Assembly (NCBI RefSeq): GCF_900106995.1
Contig: NZ_FNOK01000044.1
Location: 1 to 64,000 of the forward strand
DNA length: 64,000 nt
From: Saccharopolyspora shandongensis
Lineage (GTDB): Bacteria > Actinomycetota > Actinomycetes > Mycobacteriales > Pseudonocardiaceae
Direction of reading: 5' to 3'
Shown: positions 1-8,268 of the stretch, one piece after another
Numbering within the stretch: the stretch's first letter is position 1
Layout: each line of letters starts with the position of its first letter
Notes under the pieces: model-generated
The model's database searches: none
What the model was told of the DNA's origin: nothing
What the model saw: only the letters and a program-made list of their open reading frames with translations
Translations under genes and position numbers: made by a program

Positions 1-7
1 TGGCGCC

Positions 8-364
8 ATGAACGAGATTACCAACGGCCTGCAAGCCCTGGTAGCCCGCGATTTCCAGTTCGCGCACCCGCGCGATGCCGACGGCGGCCTGGTCGCCGTG
101 GTGGGAATCCGGGTCCACCGCGGGGTTTTCGACATCGTGCAGCTGTTCAGCGAGCACGAAGCCGATGCCGCGCGGATCCCCGGTGACGAGCCGGACGTGC
201 TCTTCCCGAGCAAGGTCCTGTGGCGAACCACCGGCCCCGCGCACGAGGTGATCGCCGAGCTGCTCGCGCTGTCCGAGCCGGCCCCGGACCTCGGCGCCCA
301 GCCCACGGGCTGCTGGCTGCCGACCCACGCGGGCCGCTCCACCTGGCTGGCCGCCTCCGCCTGA
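8..364 (+). CDS. Hypothetical protein, 118 aa
   Basis: I do not recognise the family. The product is a small soluble protein with no signal peptide or membrane segment; the middle is acidic and the C-terminus contains a GCWLP stretch. The ATG lies only 7 bases from the window edge, so a further upstream start cannot be excluded. A strong hairpin follows at 448-500, suggesting a single-gene or operon-end transcript. Codon use matches its neighbours. Confidence 0.55.
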   Translation: MNEITNGLQALVARDFQFAHPRDADGGLVAVVGIRVHRGVFDIVQLFSEHEADAARIPGDEPDVLFPSKVLWRTTGPAHEVIAELLALSEPAPDLGAQPTGCWLPTHAGRSTWLAASA

Positions 365-447
365 CACCGGCCCGCCACCAAGACCCCGCCCCGACCCCGG
401 CGCCGGCGTCCTCAATGGAGCACGCCCTGGCACCGGGACCCCCGAAA

Positions 448-500
448 CGATCGAGTTCCCGCGCGACGGCGCCCCGCCGCGGGAACTCGATCGGGGTTTT
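448..500 (+). terminator. Intrinsic terminator after the first gene
   Basis: Arms CGATCGAGTTCCCGCG (448-463) and its exact reverse complement (478-493) form a 16-bp stem with a 14-nt loop, followed by GGGTTTT. It lies between the 3' ends of the hypothetical gene and the convergent DoxX gene. Confidence 0.8.
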
Positions 501-532
501 CAGCGCGACTTCGCCGCCGCGCTTCGCGATGC

Positions 533-1003
533 TCAGCCCGCCACGCCCCGGGAACGACGAGCGCGCACGTGGTGGACGACGACCACGACGGTGGCGGCCA
601 GGAAGACGACCTGCATCGCGGTTCGCGGGACGAGTTGGTCGTCCGCGGCGGTGAGGATTCCTTCCAGCGCCGCGTAGACGTTCGCGGGGAACATCGCTAT
701 CAGCATGAGGCCGAGCCCGCCCGCAGCCCACGGCGCGGTGCGGTGCCAGAGCAGCCCCGCCGCGCCCACCAGTTCCAGGATTCCAGTGACGGTGACGAGC
801 AGGCCGGGCGCGGGCAGCGCCGGCGGCACCATGCTGATGAGTTGCTCCCGCATGCCGACGAAATGCGCGATGCCGGTCGCCACGAACATCGCCGCGAGCC
901 CGCCGCGCACGGCGACCGGCCAGGGCTTCAGGCCGCGGACGCCGCCGGCGCCCGCCACCAGCAGCGCCAGCGTGACGACCAGCAGGATGATCAACGGAGC
1001 CAT
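533..1003 (-). CDS. DoxX family membrane protein, 156 aa
   Basis: The product has four hydrophobic segments, at about residues 3-20, 28-48, 64-85 and 92-150 in part. The layout and the motif region GIAHFVGMREQ fit the DoxX/DoxX-like family of small integral membrane proteins, many of which are linked to redox or thiol stress. The ATG at 1003 was chosen because GGGAGG sits about 6 nt upstream; longer readings run back into the upstream gene in another frame. It lies 62 bp downstream of a MerR regulator on the same strand, with palindromic DNA between them, so that regulator probably controls it. Its exact substrate is unknown. Confidence 0.8.
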   Translation of the reverse strand: MAPLIILLVVTLALLVAGAGGVRGLKPWPVAVRGGLAAMFVATGIAHFVGMREQLISMVPPALPAPGLLVTVTGILELVGAAGLLWHRTAPWAAGGLGLMLIAMFPANVYAALEGILTAADDQLVPRTAMQVVFLAATVVVVVHHVRARRSRGVAG

Positions 1004-1027
1004 TTCGGCCTCCCAGGAGAAAGCAAA

Positions 1028-1042
1028 CTTGTCAGCGACAAG
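1028..1042. promoter_or_regulatory. Palindromic operator candidate upstream of DoxX
   Basis: CTTGTC-AGC-GACAAG is a perfect 6-bp inverted repeat, 25 bp upstream of the DoxX start. A TTGACA on the minus strand (1064-1069) could be the -35, with a long 18-19 bp spacer to a weak -10 overlapping this repeat. Such spacing is typical of MerR-controlled promoters. Confidence 0.5.
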
Positions 1043-1057
1043 ATGCCTGCTCGGGTC

Positions 1058-1080
1058 GAATCTTGTCAATGTAAAGATTC
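1058..1080. promoter_or_regulatory. Second inverted repeat at the merR/doxX junction
   Basis: GAATCTT and AAGATTC arms flank a 9-nt centre that includes the MerR stop codon and the candidate -35 TTGACA. It could be an operator half or a weak hairpin ending the merR transcript. Confidence 0.4.
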
Positions 1081-1788
1081 GTCGGCCAGGTAGTGGTGCA
1101 GGAGGCTGGAGCCTTCGAGCATCGCCCTCGCCCGCTGCGCCAGCGCCGCCTGGCGCTGCGCGATGGCCGCGCGCAGCGCGTCGCCGCTGCCCGTTCGCCG
1201 GAGGCCGTCGAGCACTTCCAGGATCTGGGGCAGCAGGTACCGGCCCTCCCGGAGCATCTTGATCATCCGGGCGTCGCGGACGTCGGCCGGACCGAACAGC
1301 CGGTACCCGGTGCCCGGATCGCGGGTGGGCGCCAGCAGGCCGGCGGACTCCCACACCCGCAGCGCGGAGGTGCGCACGCCGAGGTACGCGGCCACCTCTC
1401 CGATTCGCATGCCGGAGCGGGGCAGGTTCGAGGCGTCCGGATCCTGCCCCGCCACCGCTTCGAGCGCTTCGCCGATCGCCCGGAGGTTCTGCCGCTGCGC
1501 GTGCAACGCGGCGTGCCCGGCGTCCACGAGCGTCAGCGCTTCCGGGACGTCGCCCGCGTGCACGGCGCGCATGATCCCGCGCGCGGCGTCCATCCCGTAC
1601 CCCCGCGCAAGCGCCCGATAGGTCAGCAGGGCCTCGCGATGCCTGGCGTGGAACCGGCGATGGCCGGAGTCGGTCCAGATCGCCGGCGGGAGGACGCCCT
1701 CGTCCGCGTAGTTGCGGACGAGCTGGGTCGAGATCCCGGCGGCCCGGGCCAGGTCGATCGGGCGCAGCGGCGCCGCCGAGTCGCTCAT
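1066..1788 (-). CDS. MerR-family regulator with two MerR headpieces, 240 aa
   Basis: Two winged-helix MerR DNA-binding regions are visible in one chain. The first is at about residues 10-60 (RPIDLARAAGISTQLVRNY... GHRRF), the second at about 126-180 (MRIGEVAAYLGVRTSALRVWE... GYRLF). A helical, Leu-rich linker separates them and a short helical tail follows. Ordinary MerR proteins have one headpiece and dimerise; here one polypeptide carries two, so it may act as a pseudo-dimer. No metal-binding Cys cluster is present, so a drug or oxidative ligand is more likely than a metal. DoxX lies downstream on the same strand. Confidence 0.85.
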   Translation of the reverse strand: MSDSAAPLRPIDLARAAGISTQLVRNYADEGVLPPAIWTDSGHRRFHARHREALLTYRALARGYGMDAARGIMRAVHAGDVPEALTLVDAGHAALHAQRQNLRAIGEALEAVAGQDPDASNLPRSGMRIGEVAAYLGVRTSALRVWESAGLLAPTRDPGTGYRLFGPADVRDARMIKMLREGRYLLPQILEVLDGLRRTGSGDALRAAIAQRQAALAQRARAMLEGSSLLHHYLADESLH

Positions 1789-1842
1789 CGCCCCAACCTA
1801 CGACCCGCCGGGCCGATCACCCGATCAGACCACAGTGGACGG

Positions 1843-2547
1843 TCAGTTCAGCTCGTACATCGGGTTGGGCAGCTTCACGCCGCGTTCGGCATGGCCGCCG
1901 GCCAGGTCGGATTCCTGGTCCCCGACGCTCAGGACGATCCGGTAGCCCTGCCGCTCGATGTCGGCGCGGGCACCGCTCTTGTACGGCACCATCAACGGTT
2001 CGTGGTCGTCCGTCGGCCGCAGGTACAGGGCCGCCGGCTCCGGGAAGCCCTCTTCCCGCAGGTCCAGCAGGCTGGCTTCGCGCATCTCCGGGTTCTCCCG
2101 GCGGCCGGTGACGAAGAAGACCGCGACGCCCTGGAAATCCGCGAAACGCGCGAGCTCTCGCGTCGCGGGGATCCCGACGGGCCCGCGGGCCAGCACGAAC
2201 TCATCCGACGACTCCTGCTCGAAGCCGAAGCCGATGCCCAGCTCGTACTCGTAGGTCGACACGCTGGTGTCGTCGATGTCCAGCACGATCGCCGGTTTCG
2301 GCACGCCCTCCGAAAGCCGCCGGGCCAGGTAGTCCTGGCCGCGGCGATCGGCCGCGACGATGTCGGCCTCCCACCGCCCCGAATCGTGGTAGTCCACGAT
2401 GGACCGCTTCACGTCGGTCAGGTTCGGGGCGGGTTCGGCCTTCACGCCTTCGGCGCCCTGCGCGGCGGCGCACCCGGTGGCGAGCACGCCGAGCAGGGCG
2501 AAGGACGAGACGATCCCGGGGAACGCGGCGGACTTTCGATCGGACAC
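1843..2547 (-). CDS. Secreted HAD-family acid phosphatase, lipoprotein, 234 aa
   Basis: The N-terminus has a charged start, a hydrophobic stretch and ATGC at residues 23-26, a slightly non-consensus lipobox. HAD motif I is DIDDTS at about residues 78-83, with the two Asp as nucleophile and acid. Motif II is FFVTGR, and a late GDQESDL supplies the metal-binding Asp. This matches the HAD subfamily IIIB (class B-like/plant-type) acid phosphatases. The GTG start at 2547 follows GGAGG. It is the third gene of the nucleoside hydrolase-ribokinase operon, 23 bp after ribokinase. From this context I infer that it dephosphorylates nucleotides outside the cell. Confidence 0.85.
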   Translation of the reverse strand: MSDRKSAAFPGIVSSFALLGVLATGCAAAQGAEGVKAEPAPNLTDVKRSIVDYHDSGRWEADIVAADRRGQDYLARRLSEGVPKPAIVLDIDDTSVSTYEYELGIGFGFEQESSDEFVLARGPVGIPATRELARFADFQGVAVFFVTGRRENPEMREASLLDLREEGFPEPAALYLRPTDDHEPLMVPYKSGARADIERQGYRIVLSVGDQESDLAGGHAERGVKLPNPMYELN

Positions 2548-2570
2548 GATGCGGAACCTCCATGCGGCGG

Positions 2571-3503
2571 CTACTTCGGCAGCCCGGCCCCGCTCAGCAC
2601 GCGATCGAGCGTGGGATAGGACGCCTGCGCACCGGAGTGTTGCACGCTGCAGGCCCCCACGCGGGTCGCCCACCACACGGCAGTGGGAAGCGGATCACCC
2701 TGGCTCAGCCGCCATGCCGCGGTGGCGGCGAAGGCGTCACCAGCCCCGGTGGTGTCGACAGCGTCAGCCGGCACACCGGGGATTTCCTCGGCGTGCTCGG
2801 CATCCGCGACCACCGCGCCGTCCGCGCCGAAGGTGACCACCACCGAACGCGCACCGATCCGGCGGAGACCGGTCGCGTGGCCGATGTTCTCGGCGGGCAC
2901 CGGAAAACCGTTGCGTCGCAGGATTTCCCGGGCTTCGTGCTCGTTGACGATCAGCGGGTCGGCGAGCTCCAGCACCTCGGCGGGCAGGTCGACCACCGGG
3001 GACAGGTTCAGCACGAACCGCGCCCCGGCGGCCCGCGCGGCGCGGGCTGCGGCGACGACGGTTTCGACCGGCACCTCCAGCACGACCGACACCACCCGCG
3101 CCGCCGCGATCAGCGGCTGCGCGGCCGCGATGTCGGCCGGCGACAGGCTCGCGTTCGCGCCGGCGGACACGATGATGCTGTTCTCGCCGGTGTCCGCGAC
3201 GGTGATCAGTGCGGTTCCGGTGACCGCTTCGGCGTCGCGGTGGGTCTGCTCGGTGCCGACGCCATCGGCGCGCAAGGCAGCCAGCAGCATCTCGCCGTGC
3301 GCATCCGCGCCGACCCGGCCCACGAGCGCCGTTCTAGCGCCGAGCCGCGCCGCGGCGACCGCCTGGTTGGCGCCCTTGCCGCCTGCACTGGTGGCCAGCG
3401 CTGTGGCGTGCACCGTTTCCCCCGGCAGCGGATGGCGTTGCACGCGCGCGGTCAGGTCGACGTTCAGCGAACCGACCACGACGACGTCTTCGGTGCGCGT
3501 CAT
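2571..3503 (-). CDS. rbsK: Ribokinase
   Basis: A PfkB-family sugar kinase of 310 aa, the normal length. The substrate-binding GGKGANQA is at residues 41-48 and the anion-hole/catalytic signature DTTGAGDAF at 250-258, with Asp256 as catalytic base. It phosphorylates ribose to ribose 5-phosphate in the cytoplasm. It starts 12 bp after the nucleoside hydrolase stop and is followed closely by the phosphatase, so the three are probably one transcript. Ribose released by the hydrolase is the obvious substrate. Another pentose or deoxyribose cannot be excluded from sequence alone. Confidence 0.92.
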   Translation of the reverse strand: MTRTEDVVVVGSLNVDLTARVQRHPLPGETVHATALATSAGGKGANQAVAAARLGARTALVGRVGADAHGEMLLAALRADGVGTEQTHRDAEAVTGTALITVADTGENSIIVSAGANASLSPADIAAAQPLIAAARVVSVVLEVPVETVVAAARAARAAGARFVLNLSPVVDLPAEVLELADPLIVNEHEAREILRRNGFPVPAENIGHATGLRRIGARSVVVTFGADGAVVADAEHAEEIPGVPADAVDTTGAGDAFAATAAWRLSQGDPLPTAVWWATRVGACSVQHSGAQASYPTLDRVLSGAGLPK

Positions 3504-3515
3504 CGCAAATCCCCC

Positions 3516-4496
3516 TCACGCGACGCGTCGCGTCGGGGCCGGATCGCTGCACAGCCGATCTGCCAGCAGCTCGGCGAAGTCGCCGCCGGTCTCCAGCACC
3601 ACGCGCACGTGCGCATCGTCCTGGGCCGGGAAGTTCCGGTACTGCCCGCGAACGTCGGCGACGGTCGCGCCGCGCCCCGGCCCCTGGCCCGTCTCCACGT
3701 CGACCGCGACGACCGGCGCCAGCACTGGGGACACGTCGCCGACCGCGATGGCCGCGGCCAGCGGGTCGTGGCAGGCCGCGCTGCGGTCGCCGAACACGTT
3801 CCGCTCGTAGAAGTCGAAGTACTGGTCCAGCATCTGCGCCGCGAAGGCGGTGACCGGCGTGCCGGTCGCGCGGAGCCGGCGCTGGTGCCCCTCGGTGATC
3901 CGCTCGCTCATGGTCGCGTCCAGCGGCACCAGGGTGATCGGCCACCCGGCGGTCAGCACCGTTCGCGCCGCCTCCGGGTCGTTGCTGATGTTCGCCTCGG
4001 CCGCCGGGGTGGCGTTGCCCGGATGCCGGATCGCGCCGCCCATGATCGTGACGTGCTTGACCAGCCTGGGCAGCTCGGGGTCGAGCAGCACGGCGGTGGC
4101 CAGGTTCGTCAGCGGCCCGACGGCGAGCAGGTGCAGCGTTCCGGGGTTCTCCCTGGCGAGGCGCACGATGAGTTCCGCGGCGGGCTCGGCGACCGGCGTG
4201 GCCGTCGGCGCGGGCAGGTCCGTGTTGCCGAGGCCGTCCGCGCCGTGCACGTACGGCGCGAAGTGCGCGTTCCCGAGCCAGTTGTCGCGGGCACCGATGG
4301 CCACCGGGATGTCCGGCCGCCCGGCCAGTTCGAGCACCCGCAGCGTGTTGTCGGCCGCGGTGACCGCGTCGATGTTGCCGAAGACCGTGGTCACAGCCCG
4401 GATGTCGACGTCCGGGTCCCGCAGCAGGTAGAGCAATGCCAACGCGTCGTCGATTCCGGTGTCGCAGTCGACGATCAGGGTTTCCTTGGACGCCAT
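3516..4496 (-). CDS. Inosine/uridine-type nucleoside hydrolase, 326 aa
   Basis: The N-terminal DCDTGIDDALAL (about residues 9-20) is the calcium-binding motif of ribonucleoside hydrolases, which split nucleosides into base and ribose. The family's later HDPLAA calcium/catalytic segment is at about residue 238 (CHDPLAAAI). The ATG at 4496 is preceded by AGAAAGG; a longer reading to 4559 would run through a strong hairpin. It is the first gene of an operon with ribokinase and a phosphatase. Base specificity cannot be read from the sequence. The adjacent adenosine deaminase makes inosine a likely substrate. Confidence 0.92.
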   Translation of the reverse strand: MASKETLIVDCDTGIDDALALLYLLRDPDVDIRAVTTVFGNIDAVTAADNTLRVLELAGRPDIPVAIGARDNWLGNAHFAPYVHGADGLGNTDLPAPTATPVAEPAAELIVRLARENPGTLHLLAVGPLTNLATAVLLDPELPRLVKHVTIMGGAIRHPGNATPAAEANISNDPEAARTVLTAGWPITLVPLDATMSERITEGHQRRLRATGTPVTAFAAQMLDQYFDFYERNVFGDRSAACHDPLAAAIAVGDVSPVLAPVVAVDVETGQGPGRGATVADVRGQYRNFPAQDDAHVRVVLETGGDFAELLADRLCSDPAPTRRVA

Positions 4497-4535
4497 CGGT
4501 AGCGCGCCTTTCTGCTGGGAGCGGAGTCTCGCGGA

Positions 4536-4581
4536 CCCGTGCCCGTGTTGGATCGCCACGGCGGCCCAACACGGGCACGGG
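4536..4581. terminator. 16-bp perfect hairpin between GntR and nucleoside hydrolase genes
   Basis: CCCGTGCCCGTGTTGG (4536-4551) pairs exactly with 4566-4581 across a 14-nt loop. There is no T-tract. It lies 40 bp upstream of the hydrolase ATG, so it either ends the gntR transcript or forms a structure in the operon leader. Confidence 0.6.
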
Positions 4582-4652
4582 AGAAGCAGGGCTTCGGTGA
4601 TCGCGTCAGTCGGGGGCTGGCCCGCTGAGCTCCGGCTGTGGTTGTTCTGTAC

Positions 4653-5396
4653 TCATCGGGATTGGCGCACCGGAAGGCCCGGCGCGCCGCTGGGCAGCAC
4701 GTACTTGGCGGCGATCAGCGGGGTCCGCTCCATCGAGACGACCTGCGTGACCAGCACGACCGGCGTGTCCGGCGACCGGTCGAAGACCTCGCCGCGGCGC
4801 CGACCGAGCACGGTCGCGTTGATCGTGCTGGCGCCGCTGAGCGGCAGGTGCGGATCGATCGAGCCGATGACGTGCAGCATCGTGCTCGGCCGGGCTTCGG
4901 CCGCCGCCAGGACGTCGGGCAGCGCGGGATCGACGGCGGCCAACGCCTCGTCGTGCACGCTCCACTCCTCCACCAGGCAGGACGGCACGCCGTCGACGTC
5001 GACGACGCTCTCCCAGAACCGGATCTCGCAGCTGGCCGGCACCGGCAGGTGCTGCATCACCAGGTCGGTCGGCTGCTCGATGTCGCGCACCAGCGGCCGC
5101 ACCGTGGTGCTGTCCGCGCCCAGCAGGCCCTCGAACGGCTGCAGCCGTTCGAAGCCACGCCGGGCCGGGCGCTCGCTGACCGTCCGTCCCACGCCCCGCC
5201 GCACGGTGATCACGCCGTCCTCCTGGAGGAGGATCAGCGCTTCCCGCAGCGCCGGCCGGCTCACGCCGAGCTCGGTCGCGAGGTCCGGCTCGGACGGCAG
5301 CGTCGAACCCGGCGGATAGGTGCCCTGCCTGATGGCCTCGGCGATCCGCTCGTAGAGGTCCACGACCGGTCGACGCTGAGGTCGTCTGGAAGTCAC
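4653..5396 (-). CDS. GntR/HutC-family regulator with UTRA domain, 247 aa
   Basis: Residues about 10-75 form the GntR winged helix (LYERIAEAIRQGTYPPGSTLPSE... VSRPALREAL... GVGRTV). The rest matches a UTRA effector-binding domain, which in this family senses small sugars, amino acids or their phosphates. The GTG start at 5396 follows an AGGGGG Shine-Dalgarno. It sits between the nucleoside hydrolase operon (same strand) and adenosine deaminase (divergent), so it probably represses both in response to a nucleoside-derived ligand. Matching palindromes lie in the divergent promoter region. Confidence 0.9.
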   Translation of the reverse strand: MTSRRPQRRPVVDLYERIAEAIRQGTYPPGSTLPSEPDLATELGVSRPALREALILLQEDGVITVRRGVGRTVSERPARRGFERLQPFEGLLGADSTTVRPLVRDIEQPTDLVMQHLPVPASCEIRFWESVVDVDGVPSCLVEEWSVHDEALAAVDPALPDVLAAAEARPSTMLHVIGSIDPHLPLSGASTINATVLGRRRGEVFDRSPDTPVVLVTQVVSMERTPLIAAKYVLPSGAPGLPVRQSR

Positions 5397-5418
5397 GCCG
5401 CACCCCCTGCCGGATTGA

Positions 5419-5427
5419 TGTCAGACA
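5419..5427. promoter_or_regulatory. TGTCAGACA operator candidate, copy 1
   Basis: TGTC-A-GACA is a perfect 4-bp inverted repeat, repeated identically at 5542-5550. This copy lies 23 bp upstream of the GntR start. Short TG-rich inverted repeats are usual for GntR regulators. Confidence 0.5.
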
Positions 5428-5490
5428 AGTTAAGAGAGATGGTCCCGCACGTCAACTCCGGCAAGCCGGAGAAGAACTGGAGACCACACC

Positions 5491-5520
5491 TTGACGTACG
5501 TCACCACCGGAGGGTAGATC
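5491..5520 (+). promoter_or_regulatory. Adenosine deaminase promoter with embedded palindrome
   Basis: TTGACG (5491-5496) and TAGATC (5515-5520) are separated by 18 bp and form a plausible sigma-70-type promoter. TGACGTACGTCA (5492-5503), a perfect 12-bp palindrome, covers the -35 and could be a repressor site. Confidence 0.5.
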
Positions 5521-5541
5521 CTTCCGCCAACACGCCTAACA

Positions 5542-5550
5542 TGTCAGACA
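5542..5550. promoter_or_regulatory. TGTCAGACA operator candidate, copy 2
   Basis: Identical to the copy at 5419-5427, located just downstream of the proposed adenosine deaminase promoter. Two copies in one short divergent region support a specific regulator, probably the adjacent GntR protein. Confidence 0.5.
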
Positions 5551-5599
5551 GGAAATCCCGGCCGAGGTCGCCGGGAACACCGACCCCAGGAGGGAACAC

Positions 5600-6733
5600 G
5601 TGCCCGAGTCTCCGACCGCGGACCAGCTCCGCCGCGCCCCGAGGGTGCTGCTGCACGACCACCTCGACGGCGGGCTGCGCCCCGAGACGGTCGTGGAACT
5701 GGCGGAGCAGCAGGGCTACGGCGCCCTGCCGACGTCCGACGTCGCCGGGGTCACCGAATGGTTCGCCGCCGCGGCCGGGGCCGGCTCGCTGGAGGAGTAC
5801 CTGGAGCGATTCGTGCACACCGTCGGCGTCATGCAGACCGCGGACGCGATCAGCAGGGTCGCCGCCGAATGCGCCGAAGACCTCGCCGCGGACGGCGTCG
5901 TGTACGCCGAGGTGCGCCACGCACCGGAGCTGAGCACCCAGCAGGGTCTGTCGCTGGACGAGGTCGTCGAGGCGATGCTCGACGGGTTCCGGCGCGGAGC
6001 GGCGCGGGCGCGGGAGGCGGGCAACCGCATCCGCATCGGCGTGCTGCTGTGCGCGATGCGCCAGGCACCGCGCGCCCGGGAGATCGCGGAACTCGTCGTG
6101 CGCTACCGCGACGCGGGCGTCGTGGGCTTCGACATCGCGGGCCCGGAGGCCGGCTTCCCGCCCACCCGCTCGCTGGAGGCCTTTGAATACCTGCGGCGGG
6201 AGAACTGCCACTTCACCATCCACGCCGGCGAGGGCTTCGGACTACCCTCGATCTGGGAGGCCATCCAGTGGTGCGGCGCCGCCCGGCTGGGCCACGGCGT
6301 GCGCATCGTGGACGACATCGACATCGCCGAGGACGGCACGGCCCGGCTCGGCAGGCTGGCGTCGTTCGTGCGGGACCGGCGCATCCCGCTGGAGATGTGC
6401 CCGCGCTCGAACGTCCACACCGGCACCGTCGCGTCGGTCGCGGAACACCCGATCGCCCTGCTGCGACAGCTGGGCTTCCGGGTCACGGTGAACACCGACA
6501 ACCGGCTGATGAGCCAGACGTCGATGACCGGCGAGTTCACCGAGCTGGCCGAGAACTTCCACTACTCACTCGACGACCTGCAGTGGTTCACGGTGAACGC
6601 GATGAAGTCGGCGTTCATCCCGTTCGACCAGCGCCTGGCGCTGATCAACGAGGTGATCAAGCCCGGCTACGCGGCGCTGCGCTCCGAGGCCCTGTTCGGC
6701 CCGGTCGCCGACCACGCACCGGCGCTGGCCTGA
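5600..6733 (+). CDS. add: Adenosine deaminase
   Basis: The zinc-binding HDH is at residues 19-21, HAGEG at about 208-212, GHGVRI near 233 and NTDNR at 298-302, with Asp300 as a metal/catalytic residue. All match the adenosine/AMP deaminase family; 377 aa is a usual bacterial length. It converts adenosine or deoxyadenosine to inosine in the cytoplasm. The GTG start follows AGGAGGG with good spacing. It is divergent from a GntR regulator and the nucleoside hydrolase-ribokinase operon, so the products feed each other. A perfect 15-bp hairpin follows the stop. Confidence 0.93.
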   Translation: MPESPTADQLRRAPRVLLHDHLDGGLRPETVVELAEQQGYGALPTSDVAGVTEWFAAAAGAGSLEEYLERFVHTVGVMQTADAISRVAAECAEDLAADGVVYAEVRHAPELSTQQGLSLDEVVEAMLDGFRRGAARAREAGNRIRIGVLLCAMRQAPRAREIAELVVRYRDAGVVGFDIAGPEAGFPPTRSLEAFEYLRRENCHFTIHAGEGFGLPSIWEAIQWCGAARLGHGVRIVDDIDIAEDGTARLGRLASFVRDRRIPLEMCPRSNVHTGTVASVAEHPIALLRQLGFRVTVNTDNRLMSQTSMTGEFTELAENFHYSLDDLQWFTVNAMKSAFIPFDQRLALINEVIKPGYAALRSEALFGPVADHAPALA

Positions 6734-6740
6734 CGCGCGG

Positions 6741-6776
6741 GAGCGCTTCGGGTCGGCACGGCGACCCGAAGCGCTC
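6741..6776 (+). terminator. Hairpin terminator after add
   Basis: GAGCGCTTCGGGTCG (6741-6755) pairs perfectly with 6762-6776 across a 6-nt loop, 7 bp after the add stop codon. No T-tract follows, as is common in GC-rich actinobacteria. Confidence 0.75.
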
Positions 6777-6856
6777 GCGAGCTTTCGACAGGACATCGCC
6801 GGTCCGCGGCCCTACATTGACCGGCGATGGGCCGCCGTCGACCAGGGAGTGTCCTC

Positions 6857-7972
6857 ATGAGCCGTGTTCGAGTCCTCGTCGGAACCCGCAAGGGCGCGTT
6901 CATCCTGACCGCGGACGGCACCCGCGAGCGGTGGGACATCAGCGGCCCGCACTTCGGCGGTTGGCAGCTGTACCACCTCAAGGGCTCACCGGCGGACCCG
7001 AACCGGCTGTACGCCTCGCAGTCGCTCGGCTGGTTCGGCCAGCTGATCCAGCGCTCCGACGACGGCGGCCGGACCTGGGAGCCGGTGGGGAACCGGTTCT
7101 CCTACGACGGCACGCCCGGCACGCACCTCTGGTACGACGGCACCCCGCACCCCTGGGAGTTCGAGCGGGTCTGGCACCTCGAACCGTCGCCGACCGACCC
7201 GGACACCGTGCACGCCGGGGTCGAGGATGCCGCGCTGTTCCGCACCACCGACGGCGGCAACACCTGGCACGAGCTGCCCGCGCTGCGCGAGCACCGCTCC
7301 TCCGCCGGCTGGCAACCGGGCGCCGGCGGGATGTGCCTGCACACGATCGTCCACGCGCCGGACGACGCGAACCGGATGTTCACCGCGATCTCGGCGGCGG
7401 GCGTCTTCCGCACCGACGACGGCGGCAAGAGCTGGCAGCCGATCAACCGCGGCCTGCACTCGGAAGGAATAGCCGATCCGGACTCCGAGGTGGGCCACTG
7501 CGTGCACCGCATCGCGCTGCACCGAGAGCGCCCGGACGTGCTGTTCATGCAGAAGCACTGGGACGTGATGCGCAGCGACGACGCCGGGGATTCCTGGTAC
7601 GAGATCAGCGGTGACCTGCCGTCGGACTTCGGCTTTCCGATCGACGTGCACGCCCACGAGCCGGACACGGTCTACGTCGTCCCGATCCAGAGCGACGAGC
7701 AGCACTACCCGCCGGAGGGCAGGCTGCGCGTCTACCGCAGCCGGACCGGCGGCAACGAGTGGGAACCGCTGACCAACGGCCTGCCGCAGAGCCACTGCTA
7801 CGTCAACGTGCTGCGCGACGCGATGGCCGTGGACTCGCTGGACGAGTGCGGCATCTACTTCGGAACCACCGGCGGCCAGGTGTACGTGTCGCCCGACGCC
7901 GGGGACAACTGGCGGCCGATCGTCCGGGACCTCCCGGCGGTCCTGTCCGTCGAGGTGCAGACGCTGCCATGA
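6857..7972 (+). CDS. BNR/sialidase-like beta-propeller protein, 371 aa
   Basis: At least five Asp-box (BNR) repeats are visible: [44 protein letters not shown] and [11 protein letters not shown], spread over the whole protein. This is typical of the WD40/YVTN/BNR propeller fold annotated as exo-alpha-sialidase-like or photosystem-assembly-like. There is no signal peptide and I see no complete sialidase arginine triad, so glycosidase activity is not supported. The ATG at 6857 follows AGGGAG. The last codons overlap the start of a MoaD/ThiS-like gene (ATGA), so the two are translationally coupled. The function is unknown. Confidence 0.85.
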   Translation: MSRVRVLVGTRKGAFILTADGTRERWDISGPHFGGWQLYHLKGSPADPNRLYASQSLGWFGQLIQRSDDGGRTWEPVGNRFSYDGTPGTHLWYDGTPHPWEFERVWHLEPSPTDPDTVHAGVEDAALFRTTDGGNTWHELPALREHRSSAGWQPGAGGMCLHTIVHAPDDANRMFTAISAAGVFRTDDGGKSWQPINRGLHSEGIADPDSEVGHCVHRIALHRERPDVLFMQKHWDVMRSDDAGDSWYEISGDLPSDFGFPIDVHAHEPDTVYVVPIQSDEQHYPPEGRLRVYRSRTGGNEWEPLTNGLPQSHCYVNVLRDAMAVDSLDECGIYFGTTGGQVYVSPDAGDNWRPIVRDLPAVLSVEVQTLP

Positions 7973-8268
7973 TCCGCGTCGAGCTCCCCGCCCACCTGCG
8001 GACGCTCGCCAAGATCGCGGACCGCGAGATCGAGCTGGACGTCGACGGACGGCCGACGCAACGCGCGGTGCTCGACGCCTTGGAGGCCCGGTACCCGATG
8101 CTGCGCGGCACGATCCGGAGCCAGGAAACCCAGCTGCGCAGGGCGTTCATCCGGTTCTTCGCCTGCGAGGAAGACCTCTCCAACGAGTCGCCGGACGCGC
8201 CGCTGCCGCCCGCGGTGGTAGCGGGCGAGCAGCCGTACCTGATCGTCGGCGCGATGGCGGGCGGCTGA
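7969..8268 (+). CDS. MoaD/ThiS-family sulfur-carrier-like protein, 99 aa
   Basis: The protein begins [14 protein letters not shown] and ends ...GAMAGG. The beta-grasp layout and C-terminal Gly-Gly are the marks of MoaD, ThiS and related ubiquitin-like sulfur carriers, in which the last Gly is adenylated and thiocarboxylated by a ThiF/MoeB-type enzyme. The ATG overlaps the previous stop (ATGA). No moaE, thiG or E1-like gene lies nearby, so the partner enzyme and pathway (molybdopterin, tungsten cofactor, or other sulfur transfer) cannot be assigned. Confidence 0.85.
   Translation: MIRVELPAHLRTLAKIADREIELDVDGRPTQRAVLDALEARYPMLRGTIRSQETQLRRAFIRFFACEEDLSNESPDAPLPPAVVAGEQPYLIVGAMAGG

Noticed and set aside
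1093-2619. Long plus-strand open frame of 508 codons
   Set aside because: It runs antisense to the MerR and HAD phosphatase genes, is His/Arg/Pro-rich, has no motif, and is the usual shadow frame of GC-rich coding DNA. The same applies to the long frames at 2562-4502, 18658-19851, 24542-26356, 31151-32938, 42386-44920 and 47649-50180.
6857-7972. Functional sialidase
   Set aside because: Asp-boxes are present but the arginine triad and catalytic Tyr/Glu of sialidases could not be identified; only a BNR propeller is supported.
7969-8268. Assigning moaD or thiS
   Set aside because: Both families share the fold and Gly-Gly end, and no partner gene is present to decide between them.
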